Origin: Gryganskiella cystojenkinii
Taxonomy: Eukaryota > Mortierellomycota > Mortierellomycetes > Mortierellales > Mortierellaceae
DNA length: 64,000 nt
NCBI GenBank assembly: GCA_015852425.1
Contig: JAAAIG010000055.1
Span: 1 to 64,000 of the forward strand
Direction of reading: 5' to 3'
The translations under genes and the position numbers were made by a program. The notes beneath the pieces were generated by a model that did no database searches, was not told the origin of the DNA, and worked only from the letters and a program-made list of their open reading frames with translations. Below are positions 42,203-54,895 of the stretch, in pieces. Numbering within the stretch: the first letter of the stretch is position 1; the number at the start of each line of letters is the position of its first letter.

Positions 42203-45200
42203 CTATAAATAAGAGGGTTTCTGGCCCATCGTCGATACTACAGACATTCGGAACCGATCTCGAAGAGTGTCCATATCTGCTTGTGTAATAAACCCATAAT
42301 CCGTATAGGCGACCTTGAGCAACTTTTCCAACGACAGAGTTGGCGAAAGTGTAGGCTTTGACAGGGCAAGAGTTGGTGTATTTCGAGTGATGCTGCTTTC
42401 ACTTCCACCTCTTCCTCTTGATCTACCTCTTTCTGGAACTGCTTCATCATCTCCGTCTACCGGCTCGGCCTTGACTACGACTTTGTCCTTGAACCGACCC
42501 AAGAATGCATGTAAACTGAGAACCACGCCCTCGTCATTCTGGCACTGCAACAACTCTTTCTCACATCCCTTCAGGATAGCCAGTCCGAGACTTAACAAAA
42601 ATGCAGGCCCTTTCAGGAAGACGCCGTCGAGAACTCGGACCGCTGCTCTCGGTGGCAAGACGGACTGGTACAAGCAAAGGAACCAAGGAGTAGTGATCGT
42701 TCCCAGATCCAGATCCAACTCTCGGAAATGTGCAGCCAATAACGGTAACGAAATTCCAACCAGATGAGAAAAGACACGTTGATCGATCTGGACACCGACC
42801 AATGTACGAGAATAATAATCCGGTAAGATCTCTTCACACAGTGTGGCCAGTAACCAGAATGCATCCTCTTCCTTTAGATGCAAGAGCATCACGGCTGCGA
42901 CAATGTTCATTGACTGTGCATACCCTATCGCAGGGTTTCTCCAAGAGTAACTCACAAGGACTCGTCTCAGCGCTCCAAGACCGACGGGGGACTGGTACGC
43001 TGGATGATCGGGCATACTTCTCTTGATGTCCTTTTCGATCTCGCCTAGGATCGGTGAACTCTTACTGTTGTTTTGTAAGAGATTGAGCGCATAAGTCTCG
43101 TCGTTCGATCGGAAATAGACTGCGCCTGACAAGACCATCCAGAGTTGAGGACGAAATGGCTCGGGAACGCCTTTCCTGACCAGACTATGCAGAACCGTGG
43201 TCTTGATCATACTCGAGTCTCGACCGTACATGGCAAAATAATCGACCCAGTCACACTCCAAGTCCATGTCATTGGCGGTTGCCTCTGTCGCAACGGCTCC
43301 GGCTCCAGCAGAAGTTGCCGTCATGAAAGTACCGTACTTGGTCGCAGACTTGACATGTTCCTCCACCTGTCTTGAAAAGATATGTTGAAGACTGAACGGC
43401 AATGGGATCATGGGTTCTTGCTCGCTGCTGCTACTGCTACTGCCTCGAGTGCTTGTCTTGTCCTCAATATCTGAGACAAAGGTTCCACTACCACTGTCCG
43501 TCGATTCGCCTCGGTGACTACCACCGCTGCCAGGACTCTCCGAGATTGAGCCCTGATGGATCACTCGTCGACTCGTTTGGATCTCCAGGGACTTTAGAAG
43601 AGCAGTCGAGGGATCGGAGGTCCGCCATCTCTTATCAATCATTTCGAAGAGGTCTTGACTGAGCCCCTGTTGAGCGGAAGTGAACCAGAACTTGAACCGA
43701 GATTTCACCAAGACTGAAACAGATCCTTGAGGTTTTGTGGTAATAAACGACATGAGTCCTGAAAATCCCTGACTGGAAGCGATACCGGCTGCGGCACTGA
43801 AGGTTCCTGAACCGGGTCTGGACGTACTCGTTGTAGTTGAGGGACTGTTCTCCTGCTTCATTTCCAAAATGTCGACGAACGGGATCACGAGTGTCAAACT
43901 AGGGCTCCAGGTTCGGTTCGAAGTCGAAGCATCATATCCAGTACTGTCAGAAGGGCCTGTTCCAGACATGTAGCATAAAAAGTGCCGAGAGACAAAAATC
44001 GTGCCTTCTCGGGCATCCGCCACAGATTTTGTCTCCATCATGGCCACGATCTCGTCCTCGGGTCGTTCAGAGGCTGGGAGGTGGAAGGTCGATCTGAAAG
44101 CGCGATCTCGTTTGTAGTTCTCTAGATCTGCCATGGATTGGATTGTGAAGGGATTTGATGGAGACCTAGGAATATGAGTGTGATCTTGATCGACAACATC
44201 CACGTGGTTACTGGTCTTGGTTGCTGAGTCATTGTCGTCTTCAGGATGATCTGTGATCCTGAAGACGAGTTGTTTCATGTGGGCGTTACAAAAGTGCGTG
44301 AGCATGTCCATGACCTCCCGTTGGTGGAATAAGGGAAGGAGGACCAACTAAATGCGACAAGAAAGAAGCGTCAGAGAGCCAGTTGTCAACCTACACTCTA
44401 ATCTGTCTGTTTTTCAAACGTATGTGATGTACGGCTTGTTACCTTGGTCGCACTTGTTTGAATCACAATATGCCCTCCAGTACCGCAATAATCTTCTCCA
44501 AGCTCAGTGACCTCCTTGAAGGCAACCTTGGTATGAATCGCTTTGTCCGTTGCACTCCTGTATCCAGCCGTGACTGTAAAGCTGTCCTCGGTCATGGGCG
44601 AATTATGCCAGCACAAGTAGTTTTTTGTGAGAGCGACATACCCCTGAAGGGTCGATCCATCTTCGTCGTTCACAAGCCCAGACCGGTAGACTAAACATAA
44701 ACAAAAAGGGCGGGTTAAAGGAGACTTGTGAGTTTCAAAAACGCGAATGACAAACACATAAACGGTAGCCATCTTGTTTAAGACCTCTTACAGCAGAGTA
44801 GCTCCTCATCCTCAAACTTGAACAATCGCGCGAGCTCGGCAGCCATGATGACTTTATCTTGATCCTGATCCAAGGACACTATGGCACCGAGAAGTGGTAT
44901 CGCAATTAAAATAAAATGCAGTTAATGACGCTTCTTCCAGGTTGACAAGTCTTTACGTTTCGTTAGCAAAAAGAAGCCGGGGCCAATTCTTACATGCTTC
45001 GCTCAGTCGATCGATTTCATAGATCCAGACCCTATCCGATTCCAGATCAGTTCTTCGTCCAAGTGCACCATCCAATTCCAAGTCAGAGACCTATTGCAAA
45101 AAAAAAAAAAAAAAACGAGTGATGGGTATTAGCAGCGAGTATTACTTTCTTTTTCCTGGTTTTTTTGCTTTTCGTTCTTCTACGAAGCATTTTTAAGTCC

Positions 45201-45995
45201 TAAATGTGAACATGCTTTCTTTTTTACCTTTGGAAACACGGTCTTGTGAATGCAGGCCCAATCGGCCCGAATCGTCGCCTCGTCCACAGCAAGGGCAACC
45301 ACATATCTCTCGTGAGAACACTGCAAGACAATCCTGAACATGGCATCTTCAATTGTGGTAACTCTCTGAGATGCTTGCACAGCTTCATCCAGTATCTTTC
45401 CGAACGCGTTTGATTTCGCGGCGATGGTTTCCGGCAAAGTCGTTAGTGCAGATCCCAGGTTAAGCGAGGACATCGTCTTGTTCATGTTCATGCCTGAAAA
45501 TTGCTGCTGCAGAGACCGTTGCGTGGAACTGGTACTCTTTTGAACATTCTCGACCAGACTGCCAAAAATGTCACTTGCAGAGGAGCTTAGACTGATCCCT
45601 GGTCTGTGACCAGAGGACGAGATTGATCGGCGGTTCCGGGGAGGCAAGGCTGGCGAAGTCGGGTCCCGATCTCGCGGTGGAAGAGGCGGCGGCACTGTCG
45701 TCTCTGTTGTTGTTGCTGCTGATTCTTGATCGTGGGACTCGCTTAGTGTGGATAAAGAGGTAGGAGATGCGAGTGAAGAGGATGGGACAGCAGGACTAGA
45801 TCGGGGTCGTGCTGAATCTGCACTGTTTCCGATACCACTGACAAAGCTGAGGGAGAGTCTTCGCAGTTTCTTCATATGATGCGAGGACAGTAAAGAGACT
45901 GATCGGGCTTGGAGTAGGAACCGATGATTGGCTTCTTCATCCTGCCAGACGGCTGTGGGTTCTTCCTCTGTGAGTGGTATTGGCTTTATAATCAT
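42203..45995 (-). CDS. GRAM-TBC Rab GTPase-activating protein (TBC1D8/TBC1D9-like)
   Basis: Five exons: 45995-45228, 45090-44994, 44878-44792, 44690-44443 and 44347-42203; phases 0, 1, 1 and 0; 1114 aa. A Ser/Pro-rich first exon is followed by a first GRAM domain (Leu-Leu-Cys-Phe-Tyr-Arg-Ser to Ile-Val-Ile-Gln-Thr, about 315-400) and a second (Phe-His-Leu-Pro to about 620). The TBC domain spans about 785-1000. It shows Arg-Pro-Gln-Leu-Trp, Ile-Glu-Lys-Asp-Ile-Lys-Arg (arginine finger) and Gly-Tyr-Ala-Gln-Ser-Met-Asn (glutamine finger), so it should be catalytically active. Tandem GRAM plus TBC is the TBC1D8/9 layout. The C-terminal EF hands of the animal proteins are absent. It probably regulates Rab GTPases in endosomal or secretory traffic. 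Confidence 0.88.
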
Positions 45996-46324
45996 GTTTG
46001 AGAGTACAAAGAACGGGGAGGGCGAAGGGATATGCAAAATAAGGAGAGTAAGGTTCAGCGCAATCACAGAATGCTTTGAATTAGAAACAAGAGGAATGTG
46101 AAATGGGGATCCATCTCCTTTATGACAACATTTCTGTCTCCCTCACTCCCGAGGGGAGAGGAGAAGACGTGACATAAACCCCATGGGTCAGGCGTTGCAC
46201 GGGGCACCCCTATTTTTTTTTTATCCTCTCCCCTACTTTTTTCGGATCTACAGAAACATATGAAAGTCATGGTAGCGCCACCAATTCGACTTCCTCCTGC
46301 ATGAAGCGAAGGCTTTTTTTATTA
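45996..46324. other. Intergenic: TBC gene promoter, 3' end of the GTPase gene
   Basis: 329 bp; no coding sequence seen. Confidence 0.5.
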
Positions 46325-49061
46325 TTACTCTATGCTTCCTGTTGAAGACGATGCATCGGCGGTGGTGGTACTGCTGGTGGTACTTGGACGATGCTCTAAT
46401 TGTTGAAAGAGTTTTTGCTTCTGTCGGATCCCTCCCGAAGACTTGTCAACTTGATTGGCCGCCAGCTCGGGCAAGAGGCACACATCTCGGATTGCGGCAC
46501 CCTGGCCCATGGGAGTCCAGACTCTCAACACGACCGCACCATCGTCCACAACCACATCCTTACTCCTCATACCACCGACCGAGGATGATGACGTTGTTGA
46601 TGAACGAATGGGGCGGAATTTACCAGAGATCATGACCCAACCAATACCCGAAAAGACGAGATCACAGATACCATACTGTCCGGCCAGTTGCAACTCTGCA
46701 TTCTCACGCTGTTGACGCGTCATGTTGTCCTCCTCCACGACCGTGCCCTCCATGGTATCCAACAACGAAAAATGTCCTTTGGCTGTACCAGTGGAAGTGT
46801 CCAGCCCGTACGAGGAGGCTTGAGGAGCGGACAACAATCCCTCAAAGGGGTTGTTCACTATCACGACATCCTTCTCGAACGCAGGTCTCAACCCAGGGAA
46901 GGCCGCCAACCGTTCAGGCGTACCGAATGGTGGCTGCAAAATTGTGAGCTCACCTCGCTGAGCCTTCTCAAGGAATCGATCTGCAGCGACAGTTGAGGTC
47001 TTGTGGAGAGGTAGAGTCGTGAAACAAGTCAGTTTTGGTGCTGGGTTAGGTCCACGGTTGCGGCTCTTGTTGTCGTCATCCTCTGAACCTCCAGTGGAAG
47101 TTGGTTTGCCGATAGAAATACAGTCGATACGCACAAGTCCTCCCAAGAAGAATGATTTTCCTATGAACATTATGAGATAGAACGGCGCGAATCGTTCAGA
47201 AATTAAGTCTACAAACACTATCCATTTTTGATAAATGTCAAAGGCGGAAAACACATATATTACCTTCTTCCAGCATAAAGCTGGCTGGCTTGAGCATCTT
47301 CTTGGGTAGTGTTACCTTGAGCTCGTCCAGAGTCAACCAGGAGGTCAATGGTCCCACTCCTTTGATTCTCTGTCCATCATGACCGATCATCGTTCCCATG
47401 GTCCGGATTCCAGGTGTGTCCATCAACCATTTCGTCTGGACCTCCTTGTAAGACGCGCCCAAGAATCTCGAGAGAACACTCAGTGGGACCTTGATTCTTT
47501 CCAGCGTCGTTCCGGGGACGTTCGAGACCGTGGTCTTGTATTTGCTCAGTTTGTCCATGCCCCGGCTCTTGAACAAATCCTCGTACGCTTCCATATCGGA
47601 CCCGTGGTCCTTGACTCCTGTCAGCTCGTTCCAGGTTTCATCCTTGTCTTGTTCTGGCTCCAAGGCGCCGGTACCACTCTTACCCAACAGACTTTCGAGT
47701 TTCTTTTTCCGCTCGGCTTGTTCGGGTTGATGACGATCTCTCAAGACCTGATCCTGGTTGGGTCTCCAACGACCAGATTCTTTGAGGAACGCGTTCATCA
47801 ACTGAGATTTACCCACGTTCTCGGCGCCGACCATGACCACGTTTCCCTTGCCGGATTTCGTCCAAGAGGTTCCGATAGATTTCAACAATAACCGGATCTC
47901 GTCTCTGACGGGGTTCTTGGCACTGACGAGGTGAATCGCTCTCACGGGGGTATCGAGACCGTGTTGTCGAAGGTATTGTTGCAAGGTCCCAATGACTTTG
48001 TGTTTTTTGGTTCCAACAGGCATGACATCGAACTTGTTGCCGACCAAGATGATGGGTGTGACGGGGTAAGGAGATTTACCATTGGGTAAGAGTCGGGCCT
48101 TGTTCTTGTGTTTCAAGAGTTCATCAATGATAGGTTGAGGTAGCGAAAGAGGGAAATCAATCAGGTCCACGACCAGGACTACAGTCGCAGTCTTGGACTG
48201 AGCCAGGGTCTCGAGATGTTTTGGGACCGGTGCTGGTGGAGATGGAAATAAGGCCGAGGGCAAGACGGAGCTGTTGGCGAGGGGTGAGGCGTGGTGAGAG
48301 AGAGAATGGCAACGATGACAGATCAGTCTTGCAGGTGTAGAAGGCTGAAGAGTCGGTTTCCGATCCAGGATTTCGACAGGTGGTTCCTCGATGGCTGTTT
48401 GGTCTCCTAGTGATTGTGAGGACTCGCTTGATTCTGCAGATGCAAAAGGTGCTGTCGTTGGTTCTGGTGAGGGAGGAGGTTTGAGTCCCATGAGTTCCTG
48501 AAGAATCTTTGGATCGAGATCAAGAGTCTTGAGGTGTTCTTCGTATTGGGCATGGCTCATCGATGTTGCTTTCGAGCCAACAGAGGTATTTTTGGATTGT
48601 TTAGTCGAGGATTCTGAGGTGATTGTCGAGTCTGATCGAGTGAGATAACCCGGTTCTTGAGGTCGATCGATCTGGAAGGGCGAGCCACATCCGGGACACG
48701 GCAGACCAACGAGGGCTTTGAGGTTGCGGGGAACTGTTTGACTGGAACTTGGGGTGGATGCGGAGGAAGTAGATATGGAGTCATTGCTTAGTCTAGCAAT
48801 AATGCAAGTGGAGAAGCGAGCAATGGAGGTAGAGGGGGAGGAAATGTATCCTCTAAAAGTGCGCGTAGGCGTTGTATGATGGTTGTGAAGCGAGTGGGTC
48901 AGTCGCGTTGACGAGTATGCTGGCGTGGTAGTTCTGGAGACAAAAGAACGAGTAGCAGTAGTAGAAAGGAAGTTTGCGCAGCAGTGGTCAGTAAGGCGCA
49001 GCCGCAGTAAAGTCACAGCTCTGCTGGAGCCAAGTAGTTTCCGTTGAGAGGATGGTAGCAT
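46325..49061 (-). CDS. Mitochondrial circularly permuted GTPase (NOA1/YqeH/GEP3 family)
   Basis: Two exons: 49061-47264 and 47160-46325, phase 1; 877 aa. The first 60-80 residues are basic, Ser/Thr-rich and nearly free of acids, a mitochondrial presequence. A treble-clef zinc finger follows: Cys-Pro-Gly-Cys near 118, then Cys-His-Arg-Cys near 250. The GTPase motifs come in permuted order: G4 Asn-Lys-Phe-Asp, G5 Ser-Ala-Lys-Asn, G1 Gly-Ala-Glu-Asn-Val-Gly-Lys-Ser, then G3 Asp-Thr-Pro-Gly. This order defines the cpGTPases that assemble the mitochondrial small ribosomal subunit (YqeH in bacteria, NOA1 in animals, Gep3/Mtg3 in yeast). Long insertions separate the zinc-finger halves and G1 from G3. 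Which yeast gene it is orthologous to cannot be settled here. Confidence 0.88.
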
Positions 49062-49434
49062 GAGGACGGCCTTGGTTTGTGAAATGGAGTTGAAAGGAAT
49101 GCAGTGGGGTCGGTTTGTCTGTCTCCTTTTGGGCGAGAGAGTGAGAGTGAAAGAGAGAGAAGACAGTCACTCTCTGTTTTCATTTTGTATTTTTTTTCTT
49201 CTGTGCGGTGCTAACAGTGTGTGCCACCAATGCGCAATCATTTTTTTCTCGTTGCTGCGGCCGCAACAGAAAGAGAAAGAAAAAAAATAAACGCGATTTG
49301 CATTTCTTCTCTTCTCCTCATTCAACTCACTCCACACTTTGGCTGCTCACTATCTCTACTACCGTCACAACTACATACTACTACCACTATCCACAAGTCA
49401 AACACATACATAGCCAAGAGACAACTCTACATAC
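49062..49434. promoter_or_regulatory. Bidirectional promoter between two ribosome-linked GTPase genes
   Basis: Only 373 bp separate the starts of the mitochondrial GTPase (leftward) and EFL1 (rightward). No TATA box is evident. It contains a poly-T run near 49190 and A/G-rich sequence near 49270. Confidence 0.5.
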
Positions 49435-52400
49435 ATGCCATCCATCCCAGAGACTGAGCTCATTCGCCTCCAGGCGAACCAGAGCAACGTCCGCAACATC
49501 TGCATCCTCGCCCACGTCGACCACGGCAANNNNNNNNNNCCTCCAATGGTATCATCTCCTCTAAACTGGCTGGAAAAGTTCGCTATCTCGACTCGAGAGA
49601 GGACGAGCAAGAACGTGGCATTACCATGGAGTCCTCGGCCATCTCTCTCTACTTCAAAATCATGCGACGCGTCTCCAGCCTTGCCTCGACTTCCTCTGCT
49701 CCTGGATCTCGTCCTGAATCACCCTCGCCCTCTTCCGGTGCTCCTGATGCACCTGCACAGGCGCCTGTATCATCCACAGTCATTGACCAGAGTAACTCGA
49801 CTCCTCAACCCGCCGCACCAGCCACCACCCCTGGAACAGCTCGTAAGTTCTTTTTTTGTGAAAAAAATATATTTGTATTACCGAGAGAGCATTGTCCGAA
49901 AAAAGAATTGGCTATTGAACTGCAAAAACTATTTTTTCCCTCCCGAATATGACAATTAGCCAAAGCAACAGTCTCGGAGGAGTACTTGATCAACCTTATC
50001 GACTCTCCAGGACACGTTGACTTTTCAGGAGAGGTTTCGACAGCATCGCGTCTTTGCGACGGTGCCTTGGTCCTTGTGGACGCTGTCGAAGGTGTCTGCA
50101 CCCAGGTAAGCAGCTGGTTGATTCTCGCAAGGGGAAAAAAAAGCAAGGTAAAGGTTCATTTCTGATTATTGACCTAATCTTTACTCAACATTGTCTGGAT
50201 GTATCGAATGAACGCATAATAGACCCACACAGTATTACGACAGGCGTGGCGCGAGTCTGTACGACCGGTCTTGGTCATTAACAAGATTGATCGTTTGATC
50301 ACAGAGCTGCAGTTCACATCTTTAGAGGCATATGTACATCTGAATAAGATTCTGGAACAGGTCAACGCCATCATGGGTACATTTTTCTCAGAGAATGTTC
50401 TCGAGGAGGATTACAGGAAGAAGGCCGAGGTAAGCACAGGCGTCATCAACAGTCGACTCTGCTAAAAGAAATCGTGGATTATTTCGCAGCGATCTAATTC
50501 GAGGCTCAAATTTTTTCTTTGCTTTTTTTGTTCAACCTGGTTATCATCAACAACAGCAACAGAGAAAGAAGGAATTAGAAGCCAAGGCATCGGATGCGTC
50601 ATTGACTGGATTGGAGGACACATTCTCGGATTGGCACGTCGAAACGCAGGACGACTCACATATTTATTTTGATCCTGCCAAAGGCAACGTCATTTTTTCA
50701 TCCGCTATTGACGGATGGGCTTTCAGAGTTGACCAGTTTGCGGCGTTGTATGCTCAAAAGTTGGGCATGAAGGAGACGGTCCTCCGCAAGTGTCTCTGGG
50801 GTGATTTTTACTTGGATCCCAAGACAAAACGTGTTATTGGCTACAAGGGTCTGAAGGGTCGTGCCTTGAAGCCCTTGGCTGTTCATTTGGTTCTGGATAA
50901 TATCTGGAAAGTCTACGAGGTCGTGATCATTCAACCGTAAGTCACAGCAGTGTTCTCATGTAAAGAGATGCCCTTCTTTTTTTGGTTTCTGTCTTCCCCT
51001 AATCAAATTTCGTTTCGGCCGATGAAAATAGTGACCGGGAAATGATGGAAAAGGTCGTCAAGTCCCTCAATTTGAAGGTCCTTCAAAGGGATTTGCGCGC
51101 CAAGGATACCAAGATGGTTCTCTCCACCATCTTTTCTCAATGGCTTCCCCTCTCGACATGCGTCCTCTTGGCCGTTGTGGATCAATTACCTTCCCCACCC
51201 TCAGCGCAAAAGGTTAGGATGCCCAAGATGTTGCATCCCTTCGAAACCGACCCACCAGAGCCGACTGAGGCCTGGGAGAAGGGCATGATCAACTGTGATG
51301 CCGGGAGTGGCGTCGTCGCTTACGTGAGCAAGATGGTCTCGGTTCCTCTGGAGGTCTTGCCCAAGAACAAGCGCAAGACCCTGTCGGCCGAAGAGATGCG
51401 TCAACGTGGCAGGATCCAACGTGAACAGTTGATCTCTAGTGCCAAGGCGGCCGAGATTGGAGAAGTTGGCGTGCACTTGGATGTGGACGAGGTCATTGCG
51501 AACAGGGCCAAGGCCGAGGCAGAGGAAAGGGCTGCCGCGGAAGAGCTGGAGGGCAAGGAAGTTTTGATTGGATTCTCTCGCATCTACTCTGGCACGGTTC
51601 GTGTGGGACAGAAGCTCAAGGTATTGGGACCCAAGTTTGATCCTGCTTATCCTACGTTACACTGCAGCGAGGTCACTGTTGACTCTCTGTTCATGATCAT
51701 GGGGCGTGAGTTGATTGGATTGGATCTGGTCCCTGCCGGTAACGTCTTTGGTATCGGTGGATTGGAGGGTCATGTCCTCAAGTACGGAACGCTCTGGAGT
51801 GCTGAATGGGAGGGCGGACAAAATCTAGTCGGCAAGGGACTGGAAACCGCGCCTATTGTCAGGGTCGCACTCGAACCCGAAGATCCCTCTCAGATGGCGC
51901 AGTTGGTCCGAGGTCTTCAACTCTTGAACCAAGCCGATCCCGCAGTCCAGATCTTGACGCAGGAAACCGGAGAGCATGTTATCTTGACTTCAGGAGAGGT
52001 TCATTTGGAACGCTGCATGGCCGATCTTCGGGAGAGATTTGCTCGAATCGAGATCTCGATGAGTGAACCGATCGTACCCTTCCGAGAGACTGCCGTGGAT
52101 GCGCCCGCTCAGATTATCACCTCGGCTGCCATGGCTGTGAACGAGGCTCAGGCTCGGGAACAAGGAGAAAAGCTGATTGGCAAGTCTGAAGCGCCGGCTC
52201 CTCGAGGATCGATCACGGCTACGACACCCAACCGTCATGTCAGATTTATGGTCAGGACGGTGCCTATTCCTGACGACTTGAAAAAGTTCTTGACCGATAA
52301 CGGCGAGCTGATCCAGGCTTATGTCGATAGTTCCACCAGCGGTGGAAAGGGTCACTCCAAGAACCAGCAGCAGGTCGAGGATGTCAAGGAGCAAGAAACT

Positions 52401-53384
52401 CTGGTCAAGGTCCAAAAGAAGTTGCTGGATGAGCTCAAGCCCTTGTTCGAATCTGCAGGAGAGGAATGGAAGGGCAAGGAAAAGGATATTTTGGCCTTTG
52501 GACCGCGTCGTGTCGGACCCAACCTGTTGATTAATAACCTCGGTGTCGATTTCATTCGCAACAGTCGTAACGCTAATGCCGACGAGGGCGAGAACAACAA
52601 TGTGATCACGATCCAGGATCTCGCAGAGTCTGTGCAGACTGGATTCCAGATTGCGACCAACACTGGACCCCTCTGTGGTGAACCTATGTTGGGCATGGCG
52701 TTCTTTGTTCAAGAGTTTGAGCTCTTGGAGACGGAGGATCAAGAAATGGGAGGTCGTTCCAAGATGGCAGTATCGAGTGGACAAGTGATTACGTCTATGC
52801 GTGATGCTTGTCGTTTGGGATTCTTGGAGTGGAGTCCTCGTCTCATGTTGGCCATGTACTCTTGCGATATTCAGTGCTCAGGTATGTATCAAACCATTGA
52901 TCTAGGATGATTTTTTTTTCTTTTTGCGACGCGTAAAACTCAAAAAACTCAAACTAACGACTTTTTTTTCTTTCTTTCTTGTATTTGATATTGGGAATAC
53001 ATAGCGGACGTCTTGGGCAAGGTTTATGGAGTCATCGCGCGTCGTAAGGGCAAGATTTTGCACGAGGAGATGAAGGAGGGAACCCCATTCTTCTCGATCC
53101 AGGCACTGCTGCCCGTTGTGGAGTCCTTTGGTTTCTCGGACGACATCCGTAAAAAGACCTCTGGAGCGGCGTCGCCTCAGCTGATCTTTTCTCATTTCGA
53201 GGTCTTGGAGATGGACCCGTTCTGGGTGCCCAACACCGTGGAGGAATTGGAGGACCTGGGAGAAAAGGCTGATAGGGACAACGTAGCCAAGAAGTATATG
53301 GACGTGGTCAGGAAACGTAAAGGCCTGTTTGTAGAGCAAAAGATTGTTGAGCATGCTGAAAAGCAGCGTACTTTGAAGAGGTAG
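49435..53384 (+). CDS. EFL1: Ribosome-assembly GTPase Efl1/Ria1 (EF2-like)
   Basis: Six exons: 49435-49842, 49960-50105, 50223-50429, 50557-50936, 51032-52881 and 53005-53384. Phases close downstream of the assembly gap in exon 1. The head reads [11 protein letters not shown], then undetermined bases replace the P-loop Lys-Thr-Thr. The match resumes at [17 protein letters not shown] (G2), Asp-Ser-Pro-Gly-His (G3) and Asn-Lys-Ile-Asp (G4) follow. A Ser/Pro/Ala insert sits between G2 and G3 and a long insert in domain II. EF2-like domains III-V complete it, with about 1128 aa after allowing for the gap. Efl1 works with Sdo1/SBDS to release eIF6 (Tif6) from 60S particles. The shorter length and inserts exclude EF2 itself. 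Confidence 0.93.
49530..49539. other. Assembly gap (10 N) inside the EFL1 P-loop
   Basis: Ten undetermined bases replace what should be about 26 nt of conserved sequence. The frames before and after do not agree over 10 nt but do agree over 26, so the run is a placeholder and the apparent frameshift an artefact. Confidence 0.9.
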
Positions 53385-54286
53385 ACTATCTCTATAAAAA
53401 AATCAGCCCTTAGACAGATAAATTCCAAAAACACTCGCGAGTAAACTTCTGTGAGAAGAACAAAAAAAAAACCACCGCCTCGGCGCTCGACAAGAAACTG
53501 GTTCGTGTTATGCTGAAAGAAGGCACACAGCGAACACAACAGCAGCATTTGCTTTTTGTACTCCCAACATTCATTTCGCTTTTCAAATTGCGCTTGTGAT
53601 GCCAGAGAGAGCCCGCGACGTTGTTCGTCTGGGAGGCAGTAAAAGAGTCTGAGACAGAGGGACGAGCGAAAAAAAGTGAAGAGCATTTTTTTTTTTTTTT
53701 GTTTTGTTGAAGTTGAAGTTGAATAGTGGCTCTTCTGAGCGCCAGAGTCGCATGTGCGCAGGCGACTGGGTCTCATTTCTCTTTCGGCCCTTGGCGACAG
53801 CCTGTTTTATCGTTCTCGTCCTTCCTTTTTTCATTTTTGGATTATCATCGCTCTTTTCCAACCATAGATCGTTACCGAGGATTCAAAAAAAGTGTTTTTT
53901 CAACAAATAAATAATGTGGAGAGTGAATGAAAACGGGAGGAAAAAATGAGTGAAAAAGTCCCCAGCTAAAAAAAACCCTTCTCTGTCTTCTTCCCTTGCA
54001 GGGAATGGAAATCACGTAACAAGATCACAAACAGAAAACAAGGCCTTTTTAGCATCCATCTGACGGTCCATAAAAAAAAATGCTCTCTTTGACGACTGAA
54101 TCGAAACAACACAAGTCAGTTATTCTTGCTTCCATAATTATTGCAAACGGCATCTTTTTTTTTCACTCTCTCCCTCCGAAGGCGGTTGAGATTTGGTGGA
54201 TGTTTTTATTACATTATGGATTTGTAGGGGTAAATGGTGGTGGTTATGAAGTTCCTTCTTTCGCCTCTCTCTGGTAAGATGATTAT
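53385..54286. other. Convergent intergenic region after EFL1
   Basis: About 900 bp with no gene. It is rich in A and T runs with many small frames and no protein-like composition. Confidence 0.5.
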
Positions 54287-54895
54287 TTAGAGCATCAATC
54301 CAACAGCGGCAACGACGACCAAAGCAGCGGTCGAACCAGCCTTCAAGGCGCCAGCGCCATTGGTGGGCTTGGCGCCAGCAGTGGAGGTCACGGTAGGGAT
54401 AGCGGTTCCGTTGGTCTTGACGGTAGGCAAGGAAGAGGCCGAGGCAGTGTTCGAGACCGAGGAGGGGGCTCCACTGGTGGTGGTGACAGCGGGAGCCGAG
54501 GTGGAAGCGGGAGCATTGGGATTGTTGATCGTGAAGTGAGCCGAGTAGGACTGAACATCACCGTTGACGACCAAGATCGAGTAAGTGTTTCCAGAAGGAA
54601 GGGTGGCAGGGACCTGAACATCAATCGAGCCGGAGCTAGAGCAATCCAAGTTGCCGAGGGGGGCCAAGCCGGGGACGGGGACCTGCACGGTACCTTGCTC
54701 CTGCTGCAAGACGATTGGGAACGTGGTCTTGGGGAGGTCACTGCAGTCGTTGGTCCAGGAGACGGTCTGGGTGCTGCCAGCGGTCCAGACAGTGGCCTGG
54801 ATAGGTGCTCCGTAAGAGAGAAGCCCGTTAGCAGTGGCGACTGAGGCGATTGAGGCCACGGCGGTGACAGCGAGGAGGGTGGCGGCAGACTTCAT
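54287..54895 (-). CDS. GPI-anchored KRE9/KNH-like cell-surface protein
   Basis: Single exon, 202 aa. A signal peptide occupies residues 1-22. The Ig-like beta-sandwich of the Kre9/Knh N-terminal family follows (about 25-125), with Pro-Ile-Gln-Ala-Thr-Val-Trp-Thr-Ala-Gly near its start and Val-Ser-Trp-Thr. Two cysteines (Thr-Asn-Asp-Cys and Leu-Asp-Cys) probably form a disulfide. A Ser/Thr/Ala-rich stalk suited to O-mannosylation leads to a C-terminal hydrophobic tail (Ala-Ala-Leu-Val-Val-Val-Ala-Ala) after a Gly-Ala region, a GPI-attachment signal. Kre9-family proteins support beta-1,6-glucan assembly. Many short members like this one are simply abundant wall proteins. The C-ending codons suggest high expression. 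Confidence 0.8.
   Translation of the reverse strand: MKSAATLLAVTAVASIASVATANGLLSYGAPIQATVWTAGSTQTVSWTNDCSDLPKTTFPIVLQQEQGTVQVPVPGLAPLGNLDCSSSGSIDVQVPATLPSGNTYSILVVNGDVQSYSAHFTINNPNAPASTSAPAVTTTSGAPSSVSNTASASSLPTVKTNGTAIPTVTSTAGAKPTNGAGALKAGSTAALVVVAAVGLML

Noticed and set aside
51990..52784. 264-codon minus-strand frame within EFL1
   Set aside because: Antisense shadow of a conserved EF2-like domain. No independent features.
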